A stretch of 64,000 nt of DNA, from assembly GCF_020085105.1 (NCBI RefSeq), contig NC_058058.1, positions 7,465,175-7,529,174 of the forward strand, read 5' to 3'. This DNA is from Siniperca chuatsi. Taxonomy: Eukaryota; Chordata; Actinopteri; Centrarchiformes; Sinipercidae. Shown in pieces: positions 1 through 11,290 of this stretch. The position numbers and the translations under genes were made by a program. The notes under the pieces were generated by a model. The model saw only the letters and a list, made by a program, of their open reading frames with translations. It had not been told where the DNA came from and made no database searches. How positions within the stretch are numbered: position 1 is the stretch's first letter; every line of letters begins with the position of its first letter.

Positions 1-1030
1 AGTGGTAATCAGAGGGTCTCTGTGAGGGCAGCAGTCAACAAAGAAGTGCCTGTGGCTGTGACTTGACCTTTAAGTTCGGGCATCAACAGGAAACTTGTTG
101 GAAGGAACCAGATCAGACTCGCACCAGGACACCATGGGGGTTTTGGTATAAATAAAAGGGTTAGCCTTTAGACCTCTATGTAATATCATCAGAATTACAT
201 TTAATTGAGTCACAAATGCAATAAATCAACATCAGTCTGTTTAAACGTAGTGCAATTATGATTAGTCAACGATTCCATTACACAACCGACAAAAAAATTA
301 TGAACAAATCCGATAATAAATTGTTCGATCATTTATCAAGCAACAATACTACAGCCATGCTAGCAGAGGCTGGCGCTTTGAGCTAAATGCTAACATCAGC
401 ATGCTGAACATGCTGAACAAAGACTTAGTTTAGCATGTTAGTGTGTTAGCATTAACACCTCTGGCAATTTTACCTATTTCATAAACTAAATGATTAATTC
501 ATTAAATGGGAAAACAACAAAACAAACAATTTGAAGACGTCACCGTCTATTACAGTTATAGTCGTGTCTTAATAATACTGTTAGGGCTGCAGCTCGGTCG
601 TTGTATGTACACATGAAACACACAGTGCCACACAAAGCTTGCACACCAGACTATATACAGCATGTCATTCTACAGATTGAAATACAGACCATGAAAACTT
701 ATCAATGAGAGTACTGACTTGCATGTTATGTGATGGGAACGTTTACAGTAGAGAATGCTGAGTCACAGAGAGGAAGAAACATCAGCGAAAATAAAACCTA
801 ACTGGAACTTTCCTCATTATTAACAAGTTTTCAGTGTTTATATTTAGATTAGTGATCGTCCCTGCCAATATCTTATTGATTGATTTGACATGCTTATGTC
901 TATTAATACATTCAATACAGTCAATAAATGCCCAGTGACTGCTTTTTTTCTTTTATCATACAAAGCATGCTCACAAACACTCCACATAAGTAAATTTATG
1001 TTTTTTTAATTCTCTGCCACATTTTTGAGA
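1..1030. other. gene-free AT-rich stretch
   Basis: I see no coding exon, RNA gene or clear promoter here. Around 355-460 there is a run of short words of the GCTAAC / AGCATG / TGCTAA kind, a simple degenerate pattern common in teleost non-coding DNA. The rest is unique-looking AT-rich sequence. Confidence 0.5.
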
Positions 1031-2010
1031 CTGCAAAGTACTTTCTGTCATGACAAAATGGAACGAGATGAGGATGAACTTGGGGCTTTCTACAACAAAT
1101 CAAAATGAGCCTCCTCTCAGGAAGGAGAGAGAAGGCACACATGACCCCATCCACATTAACAGGATGGCTGTTGAGCGTGTCTCCATCTTCAAGTTCCTGG
1201 GGACTCATATTTTGGAAAACCTGTCCTGGACCACCAACACCTCCTGCCTGGTCAAGAAGGCTCACCAGCGCCTCTTCTTCCTGAGGACACTGAAGAAGAA
1301 CCGACTGTCCTCAGCTATCCTGGTGAACTTCTATCGCTGCACAGTAGAGAGCATCCTAACCAACTGTGTCACAGTCTGGTATGGGAACTGCTCTGCTGCA
1401 GAGCGCAAGGCACTGGAGCGGGTGGTGAAAACTGCCCAGCACATCACAGGGACTCCACTTCCAGCCATTGAGGACATCCAGAGGAAACGCTGTCTGTGTC
1501 GAGCCTGCAGCATTCTTTAGGACTCCGCCAGAGACAGGCGCCTCAGGTGCCTCCGGACAAGGACCAGCAGACTGAGAAACAGCTTTTTTCCCCAGAGCTG
1601 TCTTCCTACTGAACTCTGCCCTCCGCTGATTCCACTGTCCCCTCATATACCTTAACTTTAAATGCTGTTATATTGTTTTTGCTACATGTACCACATGTTC
1701 ATTTGCACTACTGGACTATTTATTTATACATATACTGCATCATTTGCACTCCAGTACTATGTACTGAATACTGCAATAACTCATCTACTGCACTGTTAAC
1801 TATTTCCATAAATTGCACTCCTTTATATTCATTGCACTACTGTTCTGCCTAGTCCAATTCATTATTCTACATATCCATCAGTATACTTCTGTTTATAGTA
1901 ATGCCATCTGTATATAATGTCCATAGTACCACTTGTAAATATTTTCATAATATTGCTCTATCCTGCATTTATGCACACACTTTATATCCTGCACTAACTT
2001 ATTGCACTTC
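1030..2010 (+). mobile_element. LINE fragment, L2/CR1-like: C-terminal end of reverse transcriptase ORF plus 3' tail
   Basis: The frame at 1050-1520 encodes the C-terminal part of a non-LTR retrotransposon reverse transcriptase: FKFLGTHILENLSW, then VKKAHQRLFFLRTL, then ESILTNCVTVWYGNCS and RVVKTAQHITGTPLP. These are the conserved post-catalytic blocks of fish L2/CR1-clade LINEs. The similarity continues after 1520 in another frame (RRLRCLRTRTSRLRNSFFP), so the copy is frameshifted. The endonuclease and the catalytic YADD region are absent, so it is a 5'-truncated copy. Downstream, to about 2010, is an AT-rich tail rich in TTGCAC words. Clade assignment is from memory of the family; Rex-type relatives are an alternative. 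Confidence 0.75.
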
Positions 2011-3280
2011 TGGTTAGACCTAAACTGCATTTTGTGAAAGATGACACAGTTGTGGCAGAAGGGAGCAAGGAGGTCTTAAGTAGTCGGAAACTTGGCACAA
2101 CAAATACAACTTCATTTTTCCCACTGAATGTCGATGTTTAGGGAAAATCACTGCATGTTCATCTGCCTCACAGTCTGTTTATGGTGTCAATTTGCAGAGG
2201 AGAGGATGTTAAATAAAACCTGAAAACCTGAAACCTGCATGGACATCAAGTAACACAGAAATGTTGAACCAACATAAGATCACTGAGGTGACCTTTGATA
2301 TGTGCACCAATCTGTTATTATTGAAGTTATATAACCCCTGTAGTTTATTGTAACTGAAGAACAAGTGATTGTCTGCAACATAAAAGTAAACAAACCAGAA
2401 TACTTCCTACACAGAAAGGGACCACAATGACACCGATACTGTAAGCTCAGTGTAAGCACCACACCCAATAGATCATGTAACACCTGACAGATTGTGAGAA
2501 GGTCACCTCCAGCTGGGTGTTTCAAAGATACTTTTTTCAGAAAAGTGAGATTAGTCACTTACCTCAAATTATCTGAATTTAGTATCTGAGTTTTGATTTT
2601 GAAATGTTCAAACTGAATATTGTATGCAAAATTTTAAATTGTATTTCACAGATTGAAATTGAATCTAATGGTTTGAAATTAAATTGCTTTCAACTTGTGA
2701 GTATTATTTCAATATCATTGGAGTTCGGAATTCAGTTTTCAAATTCAGTTTCTCAAAATTCAGTTTCAACTCAGAGGCACTCATCCAGGGGACTCTAGAC
2801 TAGAACAGAAAAGCTCTGATTCAGTCCAACTCCTTTCAAAGGACTTCTTCGGACCACAAGTTTTTCTGGGTATGTAGGCCATGAGGGTAGCTGTGTAGTC
2901 TCTCCCATTTTGTCATGGCTGACAAAAGACCTGCTGCACCTCACAACTCACAGGTGTATTAGCACTTTGCATCAATGTAATTAGCTTTTTTTTGTTGTTG
3001 TGCCGAAATAAAGCCTTACTTAGGTCTGGTGACATTTAAACCAAGATCACTGTAGTGTGTGGCAGTAGCATTGAAGCTAACGGTTAATGCTACATAGCTA
3101 GAAATGTTGTTGCCACCTGACCTCAAAACACAACAAGAGACAGCTTTTATGAATGCCCAACGGTTTCTTCAGATTTGGCATTTGGCATTGCTGGGGAATT
3201 TATTCAACTTATTGTTAGATAAATTCAAATTCTAGGCCAGCAAATGATTAATTATTATTATTGATTAATTGATTTTTTTT
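2011..3280. other. intergenic, no gene seen
   Basis: No exon or RNA gene is recognisable. One segment (2455-2575) has a diverged paralogous copy at 3570-3700, described separately. 2600-2790 is a run of AATTTCAA-like words. 2995-3110 is unremarkable AT-rich DNA. Confidence 0.4.
2455..2575 (-). repeat. diverged dispersed repeat, copy 1
   Basis: Read on the minus strand this segment and 3570-3700 share the same order of words: ACTTACCTCA on the plus strand, a CACC...GGAGGTG block, AATCTGTCAGGTGTT against AATCTATCAGGTGTT, then a CTATTGGGTGTGGT-like block. I estimate roughly 70% identity by eye. The shared unit has no coding similarity that I recognise. It is either an old local duplication or two copies of an unclassified interspersed repeat. 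Confidence 0.5.
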
Positions 3281-3560
3281 CCTATTCAGGTTCTTTATTT
3301 GTCATGTACACAGGAATTACAGTGAAACAGTCGTTGGCAAGGAAATTCTTTGTTCTTAGGCTCCCTCTAACAGTGTTCATACAAATTGTATAAAAAAGAA
3401 AATCATGCAAGTAAAAAAAATAGAATCTAAGACATAAAATAGTGCAGAAGTTAAAATATAGAAATAAAATATAATATATATACAATATGATATAAAATAT
3501 AATACTGTGGCAGACTGGTGTACAGTAGTGACAGGTTGTGCAGTAATTTAGAAAATGTAT
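3281..3560 (-). mobile_element. probable LINE 3' tail, antisense
   Basis: The opening words TTCTTTATTTGTCATGTACA, an ACAGTGAAACAGTC-like block, and then a long A/T-rich stretch with GTGCAG words resemble the antisense 3' untranslated tail of fish L2/Rex-type LINEs. A related phrase, GACAGGTTGTGCAGTAAT, occurs at about 3531 and again at about 4998. No protein-coding part is present. Confidence 0.4.
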
Positions 3561-3569
3561 ATGTGCAAC

Positions 3570-3700
3570 CAACCACACCCAGTAGGCAGAACACCTGATA
3601 GATTCTGCAAAAACAAGATCCTCCACCTCCAAATAGGTGTCTCAAGGAGATAAAAGCGATATTAAACAATAAGATTATCACTTACCTCAGAATTTTCATC
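3570..3700 (-). repeat. diverged dispersed repeat, copy 2
   Basis: Partner of 2455-2575 in the same orientation, with the same order of blocks ending in a TTATCACTTACCTCAGAAT-like phrase. On the minus strand that phrase reads like a splice donor (TGAGGTAAGT) in both copies, but no open frame is shared between them, so I do not call an exon. Confidence 0.5.
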
Positions 3701-3954
3701 TGCATATTGAGCATCAATTCATTCATGATGTCTTTCCTGTGAGGAAAACCTCAGCCTGCCCTTGTGATGCTGTTCAAAAAGACAAGAGAGCAAATAGATT
3801 GAGAAAGAGATTGTAAAAAGTATTAGCCTCACATTAGGCTGCAAATCAAATTGATACACCTGAATTGACCCTTTGAGCTTTATTTTACTTACTACATGGT
3901 AAGATGTATAGCAAAAAACATGAGCTGTACATCTTTTCCCTTATTTACATGTAT

Positions 3955-4960
3955 TTATTAGGGTTCAAACCACAAGGCAGTAGAACCCTATTGAGTTTGT
4001 GCTAGTTTATTATTATTTGCCTGCCACAGTGGCTCAAATTCCCATGAGCTAGAATGAGCAAGAAACATGAAACTTGGCCCAATAAATGGAAATGATGTGC
4101 TAGTGCTTTCCAAGAAATATGAGCAGTCGGCTAGATGGTGGCACTGTAATTAAGACCAATTTTGTAAAGGCCACGTCCCTCACACTGTAAGTCCGATTGA
4201 CTTAAAATTTCTCGCAGTCCAGTAATCTACAAAAAAGCCTCTTGGACCATTAAAGTCCGTCATGATGGATTTTTGCTAATTAGCATAATGTGAAAAACAG
4301 TAAAGTGAAATGTACTTTTGACTCTATCAACCCCAAATTTGGGGTACAGCATTGCAGGACTTAGATACACATTTCTATTATAAATGAGTAAGATCGGTTG
4401 AAAAACATGGCCAACATCAACCAAAATATATTCACAAGGGGCAGGGCTTTGCAGGAAAATGACCATAACTGATTAACAATTTGTCCAAATAGGGGGCACC
4501 ACAAATGCCAAAAAAGTGTACCTCAAAAACTGGCGGACAGAATTTCACCAAATTGTGCATGCTCTGGGGGCAAGTATTAACCAAAATCCAAAGTTTTATA
4601 TTGATTGGTGCACGTGGTCGTGGCCTATTACATATGTGATCATAACTCAAGATGCCTTCGAGCAATCCGGATTAAATTACTGGAGACATTCTGCGCTATC
4701 TCCTGAATATACACGCCAAGTTTCGTTCAGATTCGATGAAGTGGGGACAAACGGCAGGACTTTGAGTGTGCAATTATTTAAACGCTGCAGGCTTTGTGAT
4801 GATGAAACAAGTGTGTGATTGGTCTCCCTCCTTCTTTAAACAGAATTAAACTAGCTGAAGTGACTTTGCTCGGCTTTGTGGAGCCTGCAACACCTTTAAT
4901 TTTGGCCGACTGAGCTGCTTCGATCTGTTGAGCAAAAAATATATTCCTATTTCCTATATA
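3955..4960. repeat. unclassified interspersed repeat, about 1 kb
   Basis: The segment starts with GGGTTCAAACCACAAGGCAG and contains phrases such as AACTTGGCCCAATAAATGG, GGTGGCACTGTAATTA and GGCCACGTCCCTCAC. These phrases are shared in kind with 8125-8945 (AACTTTGCACAC, TATAGCGCCCCCTAC, GGCGTGTCCGTGGCGTGG). The style, with 'cacgaaacttggcac' and 'gcgccacctactggc' motifs, is familiar from non-coding teleost repeats, but I cannot place it in a class. No credible protein is encoded. Confidence 0.45.
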
Positions 4961-5640
4961 TTCCTATTTAAAAATGCATGAATAAAAAATGAACTATAGA
5001 CAGGTTGTGCAGTAATGTAGTAAATGTATAGGATCTGCTTCATGAAAACCGGTTATGGACAGGCTGTTAATCATCATTTAACAGATGTCAGAAAGTCACA
5101 ATAAAAATTACAACAGAGCCCAAGGTAACAGTCTTAAACTCAAAGACATCCACGCACTTTTTGCCATATTGTGTATTTTATTCAAAAAGGTATCATTCTG
5201 TATATCTCATGAGTTATACTGCTGTAAATAACTCTCATGAACACCTGTGTGTTCCTCAACTAAATTCAAGAAGGCTAATACTTCTGTTTTATTAGGTGAA
5301 AAAAAACCTGGGTGGTTGTACAACCATTAAAGTCCAAGTCCAAAACTTCACTCATACCCAGAGTGTTGCAAGTGAACCGGTGGCCACTAGAGACTCCCAT
5401 AATCTCATCACATACACACACACACACACAAAAGACAATGAGGATGATACACTGCTGTACATGCACAACATTTTTTGTAGTCATTACGGTTTGTTGTATT
5501 CTGTGTTTGTACAACAGTGAGGAGCAAGTGTATCATACAACAAAGAATATGAATGCTAAAAACACAGGTGTGTGCTTTGTCTGCTACGTAAAACAGTCAG
5601 CTTAACATTACAATGAAACATAAAAGGGGCGATAGCCAGA
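4961..5640. other. intergenic, no gene seen; short CA run
   Basis: AT-rich, with a short (CA)n tract near 5413-5431. The reading frames across it are low-complexity and do not resemble any protein I know. Confidence 0.4.
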
Positions 5641-6984
5641 CATTTGACCACTTATCTCATAACATCGATTTAGTATCACAGCTAATTTTGACTCAGAAAG
5701 TAAAAAAACAACATACTATTTCTTAATATTGATTCACTGTGCGTATTTTTAATTCTCATCATTCCTAACTTTTCACTTTCCAGGCAGAATGGGGCTTCCA
5801 TATATTTGGTTTGCAGCCCACCACTGGTGGAAGAAGAAGTCAGATCCTTTACAAGTCATGCATTCAAAATCTTAAGTGAAAGTACATAACAGCTAAATGT
5901 ACTTAAAATATTTAAGTAAAAGTACTTGTATTGCCCGTGACTTATATATTATTATATGGGACATTATTAGATTTTAGATAGTATTTTACTGTTGTAGCTG
6001 GTGGAGGCTGGGCTAATTTTAACTATTTTATACAGTTAGGTAGTTTAACCATGTGAGCAGTTTAGTGTGGAAATCTTTCTTTGGTGGAACTGCTAACAAC
6101 TCATAGACATCTGAAACATCTCCCAACTAGACGCTGTATTATTGTAAGCACACATTGTAAGGTCACAAGCAAAAAGGTTGGAGACCACTGGTTTAATCTT
6201 TAGCAATGTGTTGTATTTTATAAACTAATCGTATTTTATTTATTATTTATGTAAAATCTTAATTTGTAAAGTAACTAGTAACTAGAGTTATCAGACAAAT
6301 GTAGAGCAGTAAAAAGTACAATATTTCTCTCTGAAATGAAGTAGAGTAGAAGTATAAAGTAGCATAAAATGGAAATACTCAGGTAAAGTACAAGTACTTC
6401 AGTAAATGCATTTAGTTTGTAGTTTTCCACCACTGCAGCCTACACAGTATATAATATATAATATACGAATTAAACTACTTAATATGTCAGATACTCCAAC
6501 TTTAATCAAAGTCATCCCAGGGAATTAGATGTCTTTGATATGATCCCAACTTCCATAAGTAAGGCCTCTTTCCGATATTTTTACTATCAAAATCTGAACC
6601 TGATCCATAAAGATACCCTACTGTTTGTAAATGTGTTGAAATTTGACCAAATAGCTCAAAACATTGGCTTAGTATCTCATAATACTGATTCACCATGAGT
6701 ATTTTTATTTATATCATTCCTAACTTTTCATGTTTGGTTTGCAGCCTGCAGTACATAATATATAATATATTAATTAAAGTGGGCTAACGTTACATTACAT
6801 TTTTTTAATGAACTTGCTATGAGAAAGACTGAATATACAGTAAATTACTGTACTTAACAGGGGTAAAATGTCAGATAATCACTCCAAACGTAATCAAACT
6901 CAATAAGAGGCCTCTGTCCGATAATTTTATCTCAAAATCTGAACCTGATTTATAATAATACCCTATATTTGTGAAAGTGTTAGC
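5641..6984 (+). repeat. diverged tandem duplication (unit A 5641-6640, unit B 6641-6984)
   Basis: The two units share a long ordered series of phrases: CATTTGACC / ATTTGACC, TTTAGTATCAC / TTAGTATCTC, ATCATTCCTAACTTTTCA, TTTGGTTTGCAGCC, ATATAATATATAATATA, GTCAGATA, AGGCCTCT, and ATCTGAACCTGAT near their ends. Unit B is about 344 bp. Unit A is 1000 bp because it holds a 614 bp hAT-type element; without the element and one target copy it is about 378 bp. The array lies directly upstream of the probable lipe promoter. Confidence 0.7.
5822..6435 (+). mobile_element. non-autonomous hAT-type element (MITE), 614 bp, with 8-bp target duplication
   Basis: The left end reads CACTGGTGGAAGAAG and the right end CCACCACTG, which inverts to CAGTGGTGG. 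This matches the CAxTGGTGG-type terminal repeats of hAT elements. It is flanked by CAGCCCAC (5814-5821) and CAGCCTAC (6436-6443), an 8-bp target-site duplication with one difference. The interior is made of AGTAC / TACTTAAGT words and contains no transposase. The related sequence at 6730 in the neighbouring tandem unit (TTTGCAGCCTGCAGTACATA) lacks the insertion and serves as an empty site. The same word family recurs at 58795, 59320 and 61385. Confidence 0.8.
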
Positions 6985-6999
6985 TTACCTGTTGATTCA

Positions 7000-7108
7000 T
7001 TATGCTAACAGGCGCACGCACGCGCGGCGCCTCGCGCTCTGCTCATATGACGTTACCCAGCATTCTGTGGGACAGAAACCAACAGATCACGGAAGAGGAT
7101 GCGGGTCG
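7000..7108 (+). promoter_or_regulatory. lipe: probable lipe promoter and non-coding first exon
   Basis: This is the only CpG-rich island upstream of the lipase gene (GCGCACGCACGCGCGGCGCC). It contains a CRE-like TGACGTTA half-site near 7049. Shortly after comes a consensus splice donor, GTCG|GTAAGTGA, with the exon ending at 7108. No in-frame coding is needed: the first coding exon (12148) starts with eight untranslated bases after its acceptor, so an upstream 5' UTR exon is required. No TATA box is visible. I infer that this island supplies that exon; the transcription start is not fixed. It could belong to another unseen transcript. Confidence 0.45.
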
Positions 7109-7781
7109 GTAAGTGACGAAGCTAGTTTAAAACAGTACCAACGCACATTTATATGTACGTATCTGTCGTGTTTGGCACATGTATAATGTTTTGTCGCGGA
7201 ATATGAAACAGCGTCATTGTATTTTGGCGTTTTTACATGTCTCTAAAACAGAAAGCAACAGGGTGATCGTTAAAGTCCAACTTGGCGTTGTGGGTGAAGT
7301 TGTCAACCGGTAAAAAAAAAAAAAAAACAACAACAAAGCGGTTGCTAGATAGCTACAGTACTGCTAACGGTTATGTCGATATTTTAACGGTGGAGTTTGT
7401 GTGATGGTATGGAGACAAGCTAGCGGAAGAGCCTGGAAATGCTTCCAAACCCCGAAGAGAGGTGTTTTAACAAACGCTGATATCTTTGCTGAAAACTGAT
7501 ATCTACATTACATCAGTGTTGGACAGTGACGGGAGCCAGCCTGTTGACAGATTAACGTAATTTATCAGCTGTTTTGGTGTAAAGGGCTGCTGCAGGACAA
7601 CCCAGGCTTTTTGTTTTGGTACATGGTGAGATTCAGCTGGGAAACAAAAGGATTTAAGTACTGAGTTTTGCAAAACAGAAACTGAAAAACAAAATTTTAA
7701 CTCATGGACTGAATAAGTACAAATAACACCAGGCTCTTCTAAAGGAAACGGGAGGAATAATAATAATTCTTATTATTAATT
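7109..7781. other. start of the inferred long first lipe intron
   Basis: AT-rich and without exons. There is a poly-A tract at about 7312-7327 and nothing else I can name. Confidence 0.3.
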
Positions 7782-8123
7782 ACCTAGTGGCATGAAAATG
7801 TATCCATGTCTAATGCAGATGGTTCTACGAACATCTAGTTACAGAGCTGGCATATTGCTGATGTTATAAGCCTAAAAGGCTACCCATTGAGACTACTGAG
7901 CACAAAAAGAAAAACACAATCAAGCATGTGTCAAAACTATGTTAAGGTCCCTAGGGTTTATGAGCATTGCCTCATCTAGCGCAGTGTCCTAATTTCACTC
8001 CTTGCTGCAGGCTATATAAACTGTAAGCTGCTGTTGACACAGTAGAGATTTTCTACTTTTTATAATATTTAAAGCCACACCGCACACTTTGTAAATGCCT
8101 TCATGAACATTAACGGGATGGAT
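7782..8123 (+). repeat. 342-bp direct repeat, copy 1
   Basis: The segment from ACCTAGTGGCATGAAAATG to TTAACGGGATGGAT is repeated at 10284-10625 in the same orientation and with the same length. By direct reading I find three substitutions, all near the 3' end, so identity is about 99%. It contains a short hairpin, AGATGGTTCTACGAACATCT (about 7818-7837). No open frame or RNA family is recognised, and I see no target-site duplication around it. Confidence 0.85.
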
Positions 8124-8124
8124 G

Positions 8125-8945
8125 AGTTGTTAGCCCCCTTTTTGGGGGGCAAAAGGTGCTCGAAAAGTCACGAAACTTTGCACACTTGTCCAAAGTGGCG
8201 AAAATGTATATGTTTTGTGGATCTTGAACCAATGGGTGTGGCAGAATGGCTTCTATAGCGCCCCCTACAAAATTGCAAAAAATCAGCCCCCGCGCTAAGT
8301 TTCACCTAGATGTACGAAATTTGGGAGGCAGATGTATCATCCCAAGACTCACAAATAAGCCTCCTGGAGCCATACCCTAAACCCAACAGGAAGTCAGCTA
8401 TTTTGAATCGACTGTGTGTGCTTGTGAGTTTTCGTTAAAGGGCGTGTCCGTGGCGTGGCGTCAAATTTCGATGTTTCTCCATTAAATAGGAAGTTGCTGC
8501 AACTTGAGTGGACATGGTCAAATCTGCCTCAAACTTAACGTGTTTGATAAGAGTGCCGCACTGAAGACATCTACAGGTCAATAATCAGTAGCGCCACCTA
8601 CTGGCAACAGGAAATTACATGTTTTATACTTTGATGTACTCCTAGCAGGTTGACCAGATCCAGCTCAGATTTCTCCAGAAAAGCCTGAAGACCTCAATGA
8701 TGCTATATTGTGAGGCTTATGAGTTTTTGTTGAATGGCCCGTCCGTGGCGTAGCATCGAATTTCGATGTTTAGCCTATATACTGTTTCGCCATGACACAG
8801 TAAGTTGTTGTAACTTGTCTTGATCAAAGTCCCTGCCTGAGGACATTTACATGCCAATTTGGAGTTATAGTTATTGCGCCACCTACTGGCAACAAGAAGT
8901 CAGCCTTGCGTGACAGTCGTCATTTGATTTACATGAAATTTTCAG
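8125..8945. repeat. unclassified interspersed repeat related to 3955-4960
   Basis: Non-coding repeat with phrases such as TTTGGGGGGCAAAAGGTGC, TATAGCGCCCCCTACAAAA, AACAGGAAGTCAGC, GGCGTGTCCGTGGCGTGG (repeated in altered form at about 8738) and GCGCCACCTACTGGCAACA (twice, near 8591 and 8877). The internal recurrence at 8440-8640 and 8725-8910 shows that it is itself built of two similar halves. The class is unknown to me. Confidence 0.5.
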
Positions 8946-9524
8946 GGTGTGGTCCACACTTCATATACTGGAACATAGCATATAATTAGACATTCAGCTC
9001 CTCCGTGCAGCGTCCAAAACAAATGAAAATCCAGAGCCGCATCGACCGACCTCCGGCAACAATGCCGCGACTGCAGCATGCCCCAATGTGCGTTCAGGTG
9101 CGAGGGGAAGTTCATTGCTGCTTGCAACTTTAATTTAACTATGTATTTGTAGTTTAAGTAGATGTTGTAAATTGAAACTTGATAGTGTACCGCTATTACA
9201 CAGAAATCAAAACTTGTTTGTTTTTTTAGGCCCGATACTGCTATTAATATTTGAAAGTTAAGGAAAAAGACTGGTGATATACTATATTATTCTTATTGTT
9301 TATTGTCTCTGTATCCAAAGCCTGATATAGCTTATTCCTCTGTGCTTTAGACTTCCATTGTTGTTAGCCTTTTTTTCTTTTTTAGAAAATGAAACTATAT
9401 ATGCGTGACCCGTTTACGTCTTCATCTGCACATGACAAAGTAGGGAAGTTGGAAAGTATTGAAAGATAATACATTGTTGGTTTTAGTCTTTTCATGGGAT
9501 TTGTTTGTACAATATTTACTGTCA

Positions 9525-9790
9525 GCTGATATAATCGTCTTCAAACACAGTCACATAACAAATAATACTAAACATTTTTGACAAAGATCCCTTAAATTTA
9601 GTTATTAATGCATTGTGACCAAAATATTGTCTGACATACGACATTTTACAGCTGAAGAACCTGTCAGTCCTCTCTGGTGGGCAAACTATGTAACGGAGAC
9701 GCCATTTCTAAATTACCATAATATCTTTGACGTTTTTGTTCTCGTTAGTTACTGGCCGACATTGTGCCACATAATGCAAAGAAATGCACG
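9525..9790 (-). mobile_element. MITE-like repeat, GATAAATCGGCCAG family, copy 1 (decayed)
   Basis: Contains CTCTCTGGTGGGCAAACTAT and a following CCATTTCTAAATTACC block that match the second copy at 11098-11150, and ends in TTACTGGCCGACATTGTG. On the other strand these correspond to the GGCCAATAAGTAAC block seen in the copies at 20680 and 41788. The ends are too eroded to define. Confidence 0.45.
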
Positions 9791-10283
9791 AGAGCTATAT
9801 TAAATGAACACAATGAAGAGGGGAAAAAAATTAAAAGCACCTATTCAAAAGAGAATTAAATTAAATAGAATACAGAAAAACTGGGCTCAAGAGAGACAGA
9901 CCTCTAAAAAACAATCCAAGCAAGAAGTGAAACTACAGTCAGACATTAGAAGGCTGACTGTTTGATGACTTTTATCTCTGCAGTCACAATACAGTTACAG
10001 AGCTCTACACCAAATTATAACCACAAAGAATAATCCTTTCTACTGTGGTCAGGGCCGCAGCAGGAAGACTCTGAAGTTACGTCCTCAGTATTGTTTGTGG
10101 GGATTTAAATGACCTGAGGAGGGTTTCACATTTTTTAAGGAAAAAAGTTTGAGTGAAAATGTGACGAAGGGATTTAGTATTTCTCCAAAAGAGTTTAGGC
10201 TAAAATAACTGGACAGTTTTTTGGTGTCTTGTATCTATTCCTGTCTACAGCCCTGCCTGTGCTCAAATGCAGATCACACTGGG

Positions 10284-10625
10284 ACCTAGTGGCATGAAAA
10301 TGTATCCATGTCTAATGCAGATGGTTCTACGAACATCTAGTTACAGAGCTGGCATATTGCTGATGTTATAAGCCTAAAAGGCTACCCATTGAGACTACTG
10401 AGCACAAAAAGAAAAACACAATCAAGCATGTGTCAAAACTATGTTAAGGTCCCTAGGGTTTATGAGCATTGCCTCATCTAGCGCAGTGTCCTAATTTCAC
10501 TCCTTGCTGCAGGCTATATAAACTGTAAGCTGCTGTTGACACAGTAGAGATTTTCTACTTTTTATAATATTTAAAGCCACACCGCACAACTTGTAAACGC
10601 CTTCATGAACATTAACGGGATGGAT
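10284..10625 (+). repeat. 342-bp direct repeat, copy 2
   Basis: Partner of 7782-8123, the same length with three differences. The flanks (CACTGGG before, TAAATGTAG after) are unrelated to those of copy 1. The duplicated unit therefore has sharp ends, as expected of a mobile or captured element rather than a large segmental duplication. Confidence 0.85.
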
Positions 10626-10954
10626 TAAATGTAGCTTGGTAAAATGTATGACTGATGCACACTGTATGCTCAGTACATTTCCTGTGTATTCATTATGTAT
10701 GGTTATATATCTACATCAAGAACTATTAGTGAGCAATGTGAATTAAATCATCTCTCATGGGAAAATTGAGATTTGTGATTTTGAATCCAGCAAATTAAAT
10801 ACCTGACAAACCAATTTACTTTGTCACACTGATGAAAACAAATTCTGTAAATCCAATATTGCCATAAAGTAGTCTTGGTCATTATTTGCAATTTTGACCA
10901 TAATGACCTACTACATTCAGACATACCAAAGGGGTAGATATTATAGTGTTACTA

Positions 10955-11290
10955 CATTATTGAGGCCATTACTGGTACCAATATTTAAGAATTTAAAATA
11001 ATCTGATTGCGACAAATCGGCTGGTATTCATATTGTTTAAAAAAATTTGATATTTTTTAAAAGGGACATTTAACATTTGAAAAATAAACTTGTCGCTGCT
11101 CTCCTGGTGGAGAAACTATATAATGGTGACACTGTCTCTAAATTACCTCAAAAAACGTATTGTCGTTGATATTTCTGTGTTACTTATCGACCAGCAAATT
11201 TACCAATACCAATATATTTGCAATAAGCTAATATCAACCAATATATTGCCACAGCTGATTAATCGGACAGGCTCTAACAGATATAACAGA
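10955..11290 (-). mobile_element. MITE-like repeat, GATAAATCGGCCAG family, copy 2
   Basis: Runs from TGAGGCCATTACTGGTACC to GATTAATCGGACAGGCTCTA. The latter is the inverted form of the TAGACCGATAAATCAGCC start seen at 20684. Internal blocks CTCCTGGTGGAGAAACTATA and ACTTATCGACCAGCAAAT match the other copies. There is no transposase. Confidence 0.55.

Noticed and set aside
3282-3681. Overlapping minus-strand frames rich in Tyr/Ile/Phe
   Set aside because: They translate the AT-rich tail of a LINE-like repeat.
7845-7900. Box C/D snoRNA-like words (CTGATGT ... CTGA) inside the 342-bp repeat
   Set aside because: Spacing is too short, box C is a poor match and there is no terminal stem; both words are likely by chance.
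7782-8123. Helitron identity for the 342-bp repeat
   Set aside because: The reverse-strand end is CACTAGGT rather than CTRR followed by T, and the hairpin is about 36 bp from the end rather than about 10; kept only as a possibility.
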